A DNA stretch of 64,000 nt from an uncultured Lachnospiraceae bacterium (GTDB lineage: Bacteria > Bacillota > Clostridia > Lachnospirales > Lachnospiraceae): NCBI GenBank assembly GCA_910586725.1, contig CAJUJL010000014.1, positions 1-64,000 on the forward strand, read 5' to 3'. The position numbers and the translations under genes are program-made. The notes beneath the pieces were generated by a model, which saw only the letters and a program-made list of their open reading frames with translations, searched no databases and had not been told where the DNA came from. Positions 60,117 to 64,000 of this stretch are shown here, in pieces; position 1 is the first letter of the stretch; each line of letters starts with the position of its first letter.

Positions 60117-60926
60117 ATGAAAGAACGTTTGGATCTATTATTGGTGGAGCGGGGATTTGCTCCTTCCAGGGAAAAAGCAAAGACGATGATTATGGAAGGC
60201 AATGTGTTTGTAGATGATCAGAGAGAAGACAAAGCGGGCAGCATGTTTTTGACGGAATGCCGGATTGAGATTCGTGGAAATACGCTCAAATATGTCAGCC
60301 GCGGAGGCTTAAAGCTGGAAAAGGCAATGAAGCAATTCGGGATTTCCCTGGAACACAAAATTTGTATGGATATTGGAGCTTCAACAGGAGGCTTTACCGA
60401 CTGTATGCTGCAAAGCGGCGCAAAAAAAGTGTATGCCGTAGATGTGGGATACGGTCAGTTTGCGTGGAAGCTGCGCACGGATGAACGAGTCGTTTGTATG
60501 GAGAAGACAAATATCCGCTATGTCACCCCGCACGATATTGCGGATGCGCTTGATTTTGCATCGGTGGACGTTTCTTTTATATCTCTGACAAAAGTATTGG
60601 GACCTGCAAAAGAGCTTCTTTCCCCGGAGGGGGAGATGGTGTGTCTGATTAAGCCCCAGTTTGAAGCGGGAAGAGAAAAAGTTGGCAAAAAGGGCGTGGT
60701 CAGAGACGAGAAGGTACATAAAGAGGTAATAGAAAAAGTGATTGACTGTGCCAAAGACCTTGGTTTTGCCATACAGAATCTGGAATACTCGCCGATCAAA
60801 GGGCCGGAAGGGAATATCGAGTACCTGATTTATATAAAAAAGAACGGGGGAGGAATCACGAATGAGGCTGTGGACATTGACCAAACGGTAAAAGCAGCGC
60901 ATTTTGAACTGGATAAAAAAGCATGA
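60117..60926 (+). CDS. tlyA: TlyA family rRNA methyltransferase
   Basis: A 269-residue protein: S4 domain (residues 1-60, RLDLLLVERGFAPSREKAKT), then an FtsJ-like methyltransferase with SAM motif CMDIGASTGGFTDCMLQ, and KPQFEAGREKVGKKGVVRD. TlyA adds 2'-O-methyl groups to rRNA cytidines; some relatives act as haemolysins by report. It overlaps nadK by four bases. Confidence 0.94.
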   Translation: MKERLDLLLVERGFAPSREKAKTMIMEGNVFVDDQREDKAGSMFLTECRIEIRGNTLKYVSRGGLKLEKAMKQFGISLEHKICMDIGASTGGFTDCMLQSGAKKVYAVDVGYGQFAWKLRTDERVVCMEKTNIRYVTPHDIADALDFASVDVSFISLTKVLGPAKELLSPEGEMVCLIKPQFEAGREKVGKKGVVRDEKVHKEVIEKVIDCAKDLGFAIQNLEYSPIKGPEGNIEYLIYIKKNGGGITNEAVDIDQTVKAAHFELDKKA

Positions 60927-61726
60927 AAAATTTTTGTATTATTACAAATTCTTATAAAGACCAGGATTACCGCCTTACGAATCAGATGAAATCGTTTATA
61001 GGTTTAAAGGGAGGCAGCTGTCAGGTGATTCGGGAAGGAGAGGAAATTCCGGAATCTGCGGAAGGGATTTTCGTACTGGGCGGCGACGGTACGCTGATCC
61101 GCACGGCGGCGGTTGCATCAAGGAAAGACATTCCGCTGATCGGCGTAAATCTGGGGCATTTGGGTTATTTGTGTGAATTGGAAGAACATAATGTATGTTT
61201 GGCCATTGAAGAGATGATGAAGGGCAATTATATCGTGGAAGAGCGTATGATGCTAAGCAGCGATCCGATTTTGCGCACTGCGTTAAACGATATTGTTATC
61301 TGCCGAAAAGGGGCGCTCCAGCTTGTGGAGCTGACTGTTTCGGTGAACGGGGAATTCCTCAATACGTTTCGTGCTGACGGAATTATTGTTGCCACACCGA
61401 CCGGTTCTACCGGATACAGTATGTCGGCGGGCGGCCCGATTATCGATCCGAAAGCGTGCATGATACTGATTACGCCAATCAATGCGCATGATTTAAATGC
61501 CAAAAGCATTGTGATCAGTGCGGAAGATGAGGTTACGATTGAACTGAAAGGGAGACAGCCCCATAAAGACGAGCGGGTAGACGTGAATTTTGACGGTGAG
61601 TATGCGCTGGAGCTTAAGCCGGGCGACTCCATTGATATATGTGCATCTAAGCAAAAAACAAAGATCATCAAATTAAGTAAAATCAGTTTTTTTGAAATTC
61701 TGAGAAGAAAGATGCAGGGATATTAA
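60923..61726 (+). CDS. nadK: NAD kinase
   Basis: A 267-residue ATP-NAD kinase: FVLGGDGTLIRTA with the GGDG motif, GVNLGHLGYLCELEE, LNDIVICRKGAL, ADGIIVATPTGSTGYSMSAGG. It makes NADP. Start overlaps the tlyA stop as ATGA. Confidence 0.96.
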   Translation: MKNFCIITNSYKDQDYRLTNQMKSFIGLKGGSCQVIREGEEIPESAEGIFVLGGDGTLIRTAAVASRKDIPLIGVNLGHLGYLCELEEHNVCLAIEEMMKGNYIVEERMMLSSDPILRTALNDIVICRKGALQLVELTVSVNGEFLNTFRADGIIVATPTGSTGYSMSAGGPIIDPKACMILITPINAHDLNAKSIVISAEDEVTIELKGRQPHKDERVDVNFDGEYALELKPGDSIDICASKQKTKIIKLSKISFFEILRRKMQGY

Positions 61727-61727
61727 A

Positions 61728-62183
61728 ATGAAAGCAAAGAGACATGTGAAAATATTGGAACTGATCCGGAAAAATGATATTGAGACGCAGGAAGAACTTT
61801 CGGATTATCTGGAGAGGGAAGGTTATCATGTTACCCAGGCGACCGTATCACGGGATATTCGTGAACTGAAACTTACAAAAGTGGCTGTAACGGGAGGCAG
61901 ACAGAAATATGTTTCACTGGCGGAGAATTCAGATGATATGGTAGAAAAATACAACCGTATTTTTCAGAATGGGTTTGTGTCGATGGATATGGCCCAGAAT
62001 ATTTTGGTAGTCAAGACGGCCCCGGGGATGGCGATGGCAGTCGCGGCAGCGCTCGACGCTATGAACTGCCATGAAATAGTAGGAAGCATTGCCGGAGACG
62101 ACACCATTATGTGTGCGGTTCGGACCGTGGACGATACGGTTACTTTGATGGAGCGTCTAAGAAAAATCGTTGGCGATGGTTAA
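61728..62183 (+). CDS. argR: Arginine repressor ArgR
   Basis: A 151-residue regulator: winged helix (HVKILELIRKNDIETQEELS, TQATVSRDIRELKLTKV) and the C-terminal hexamer domain with arginine site (AAALDAMNCHEIVGSIAGDD). Its place between nadK and recN is standard in Clostridia. One base separates it from nadK. Confidence 0.95.
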   Translation: MKAKRHVKILELIRKNDIETQEELSDYLEREGYHVTQATVSRDIRELKLTKVAVTGGRQKYVSLAENSDDMVEKYNRIFQNGFVSMDMAQNILVVKTAPGMAMAVAAALDAMNCHEIVGSIAGDDTIMCAVRTVDDTVTLMERLRKIVGDG

Positions 62184-62193
62184 AGGAGAATAT

Positions 62194-63888
62194 ATGTTAC
62201 AAAATCTGCATGTGAAAAATCTGGCTTTGATCGATGAAGCCGAGGTAGAATTTGCGCCGGGCTTAAATATTATGACTGGTGAGACGGGAGCCGGAAAATC
62301 AATTATTATCGGTTCTGTCAGCCTTGCGCTCGGCGGCAGGGTTCCAAAAGAGATGATTCGTGAAAATGCGCCGTTCGGATTGGTAGAGCTGACGTTTTTC
62401 ATTGAAGATGAGCAGTTAAAACAAGCGCTTCAGAAGATGGATATTTATCCGGAAGACGATTGCCTGATTTTAAGCAGGAAAATCACAAACGGCAGAAGCA
62501 TATCCAAAATCAATGGAGAAAGCGTTCCGGTATCAAAAGTAAAAGAAGTGGCCGGACTTTTAATTGATATACACGGGCAGCATGAACATCAGTCGTTGAT
62601 GGTGAAAAAAAATCATTTGAATATTCTGGACGGATATGCAAAAAATAATCTTGCAAATGAAAAAGTTAAATTAAAAAAATCATTTGATATTTATAAGAAA
62701 TTAAAAGCAGAATTAGAAGAGGCCGCAATGGATAGCTCCCAACGGGAGCGGGAAATTGCATTTCTTTCCTTTGAATTAAAAGAAATTGAAGAAGCCAGTC
62801 TTTCACCGGGCGAAGATGAAACATTGGAGCAGGATTACAGAAGACTTTTAAACGGGCAAAAAATAATGGAAGCCTTGACGGGCGCTTATGAGAAGACGAG
62901 CGAAGGTTATGACTCGGCAACGAACCAAATCAGCCATGCGTTGAAAAGTCTGGCCTCTATTTCCGAATATGACGAGCCGATTGCCGGTTTTTTTGATCAG
63001 TTAACGGAAATTGACAATCTTTTGAATGATTTTAATCGTGAAGTGGCAGACTACAGATCAGACACAGCATTTGATGAGGAGACGTTTGCGGAAGTGGAAA
63101 ACCGTTTGAATGTGGTCAATCGTTTCAAGTCCAAATACGGCAATACCATCCAGGAAATTTTGAATTCTGCCGCAGAAAAGCGGGCGCGTCTGGAAAAGCT
63201 TTCCGATTACGACGCTTATCTTGAGCGCTTAAAGTCGGAATTTGAAAAAATAAAAAAAGAGGTGGAGCGCCAATCGGAACGGGTTTCGAAAATCAGGCAA
63301 AAAGCTGCTTTGGAATTGACAGAGGCGATTCGCAAAGAGCTTTTGGACTTGAATTTTCCGGATATTTCTTTTTCTATGAAGTTTGAGAAAATGGATTCTT
63401 TTACGGCAAACGGATATGACAATGCGGAATTTTTGATTTCCACAAATCCGGGAGAGCCTTTAAAATCATTGGAAAAAATTGCCTCCGGCGGTGAATTGTC
63501 AAGAATTATGCTTGCGATCAAGACAGTTCTGGCAGATGTAGATGCAGTCGGAACATTGATTTTTGATGAGATAGACACCGGAATCAGTGGAAGGACGGCG
63601 CAGATGGTTTCTGAAAAGATGAATGCGCTGGGGAGAAGCCATCAGATTATCTGCATCACGCATCTTCCACAGATTGCAGCTATGGCGGACAGCCACTATT
63701 TGATTGAGAAATCGGTTGCCAATCAGACGACGATTTCTACGATTCGCTTGCTGGAGCAGGAAGAGAGCGCAGGAGAGCTTGCCAGGATGCTGGGAGGCGT
63801 TAAAATTACAGATACGGTTATGAAAAGCGCAATAGAAATGAAAGAATTGGCAGCAAATACAAAAAAATCATTGGGTGAACCGGGATAA
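62194..63888 (+). CDS. recN: DNA repair protein RecN
   Basis: A 564-residue SMC-like ATPase for double-strand break repair: Walker A NIMTGETGAGKSIIIGS (residues 25-41), long coiled coil (160-360), signature SGGELSRIMLAIK, Walker B LIFDEIDTGISG. ATG 62194 has AAAGGAG seven bases upstream. No LexA box is visible in the ten-base gap after argR. Confidence 0.97.
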   Translation: MLQNLHVKNLALIDEAEVEFAPGLNIMTGETGAGKSIIIGSVSLALGGRVPKEMIRENAPFGLVELTFFIEDEQLKQALQKMDIYPEDDCLILSRKITNGRSISKINGESVPVSKVKEVAGLLIDIHGQHEHQSLMVKKNHLNILDGYAKNNLANEKVKLKKSFDIYKKLKAELEEAAMDSSQREREIAFLSFELKEIEEASLSPGEDETLEQDYRRLLNGQKIMEALTGAYEKTSEGYDSATNQISHALKSLASISEYDEPIAGFFDQLTEIDNLLNDFNREVADYRSDTAFDEETFAEVENRLNVVNRFKSKYGNTIQEILNSAAEKRARLEKLSDYDAYLERLKSEFEKIKKEVERQSERVSKIRQKAALELTEAIRKELLDLNFPDISFSMKFEKMDSFTANGYDNAEFLISTNPGEPLKSLEKIASGGELSRIMLAIKTVLADVDAVGTLIFDEIDTGISGRTAQMVSEKMNALGRSHQIICITHLPQIAAMADSHYLIEKSVANQTTISTIRLLEQEESAGELARMLGGVKITDTVMKSAIEMKELAANTKKSLGEPG

Positions 63889-63900
63889 ATCGTACATACT

Positions 63901-63933
63901 AAGAGGGATACGTTGCGTATCCTTCTTTTTTTA
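63901..63933 (+). terminator. Terminator after recN
   Basis: GGATACG at 63906-63912 pairs with CGTATCC at 63916-63922 around TTG, followed by T7 after TTC. Confidence 0.88.
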
Positions 63934-63958
63934 TGTTCTTTGAAAGGAGATTAGTACG

Positions 63959-64000
63959 ATGATTTATCATAAATTCCAAAAGCAAAGCAAAAAAATTTTT
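63959..64000 (+). CDS. Partial gene, possibly spoIVB
   Basis: ATG 63959 follows AAAGGAGA by eight bases and gives MIYHKFQKQSKKIF before the window ends. The basic start suits a membrane or exported protein. In most Clostridia recN is followed by spoIVB, the signalling protease of sporulation, so that is the leading guess. Only 14 codons are seen. Confidence 0.45.
   Translation, partial: MIYHKFQKQSKKIF

Noticed and set aside
1..64000. CRISPR arrays, rRNA genes, SRP RNA, complete insertion sequences
   Set aside because: No regularly spaced direct repeats, no rRNA sequence, no SRP RNA near ffh, and no intact transposase were seen on either strand.

Overview
This 64 kb window is chromosomal DNA of a low-to-mid GC, Gram-positive, spore-forming anaerobe of the class Clostridia, most likely family Lachnospiraceae. 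Pointers are the recA-recX-rny order, the ylxM-ffh-rpsP-khpA block, the asp23-nusB-xseA-xseB-ispA-dxs-tlyA-nadK-argR-recN block, a Trp T-box, a SpoIIM homologue, a spore-photoproduct-lyase-like enzyme, an FprA flavodiiron protein, and AGGAGG-type ribosome binding sites throughout. Species cannot be named from sequence reading alone.

Layout. 1-3.6 kb is a graveyard of mobile DNA: the start of a helix-turn-helix protein typical of conjugative elements, a large serine recombinase without its catalytic N-terminus, the C-terminal half of a Tn916-type tyrosine integrase, and an AT-rich DUF2971 gene. 3.7-7.7 kb is a tight five-gene operon (low-molecular-weight phosphatase, nucleosidase-like protein, SPL-like radical SAM enzyme, short-chain dehydrogenase, DUF1848 protein). 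7.8-15.9 kb holds an FprA flavoprotein, a WYL regulator with a YciI-like protein, a two-component/ABC-2 transporter operon, a zinc-ribbon membrane protein and a decayed Phd/PIN toxin-antitoxin pair. 16-24.2 kb holds tRNA-Leu, the infC-rpmI-rplT operon with its attenuator leader and an AUU start codon, galE, tRNA-Glu, two transporters, a C39 peptidase, prfC and a thioredoxin. 24.4-30.2 kb holds an amidase with SPOR repeats, a 30-residue peptide gene, SOS-controlled recA-recX, rny, a Nudix hydrolase and spoIIM. 30.4-33.9 kb encodes a secreted subtilase fused to a phospholipase C-like zinc domain, followed by a secreted leucine-rich-repeat protein. 34-48.2 kb holds DAHP synthase, tRNA-Arg, an SH3 membrane protein, rluF-like, ligA, acetyl-CoA type metA, a Trp T-box-controlled trpB2, a polar amino-acid ABC transporter, and an eda(VOC fusion)-kdgK-ldh operon. 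48.2-50.6 kb holds a likely structured non-coding RNA, an ECF sigma/anti-sigma pair and a 29-residue holin-like type I toxin. 50.9-64 kb is core housekeeping: translation and secretion genes, gpmI, and the nusB-to-recN operon, ending in the first codons of what synteny suggests is spoIVB.

How it works together. Several controls can be read directly: LexA on recA, a Trp T-box on trpB2, an attenuator and AUU start on infC. Most other genes are in compact operons with 1-30 base gaps or short overlaps. The parts least explained by known biology are the radical SAM five-gene operon, the subtilase/phospholipase-like fusion with its LRR partner, and the orphan transcription unit at 48170-48435.
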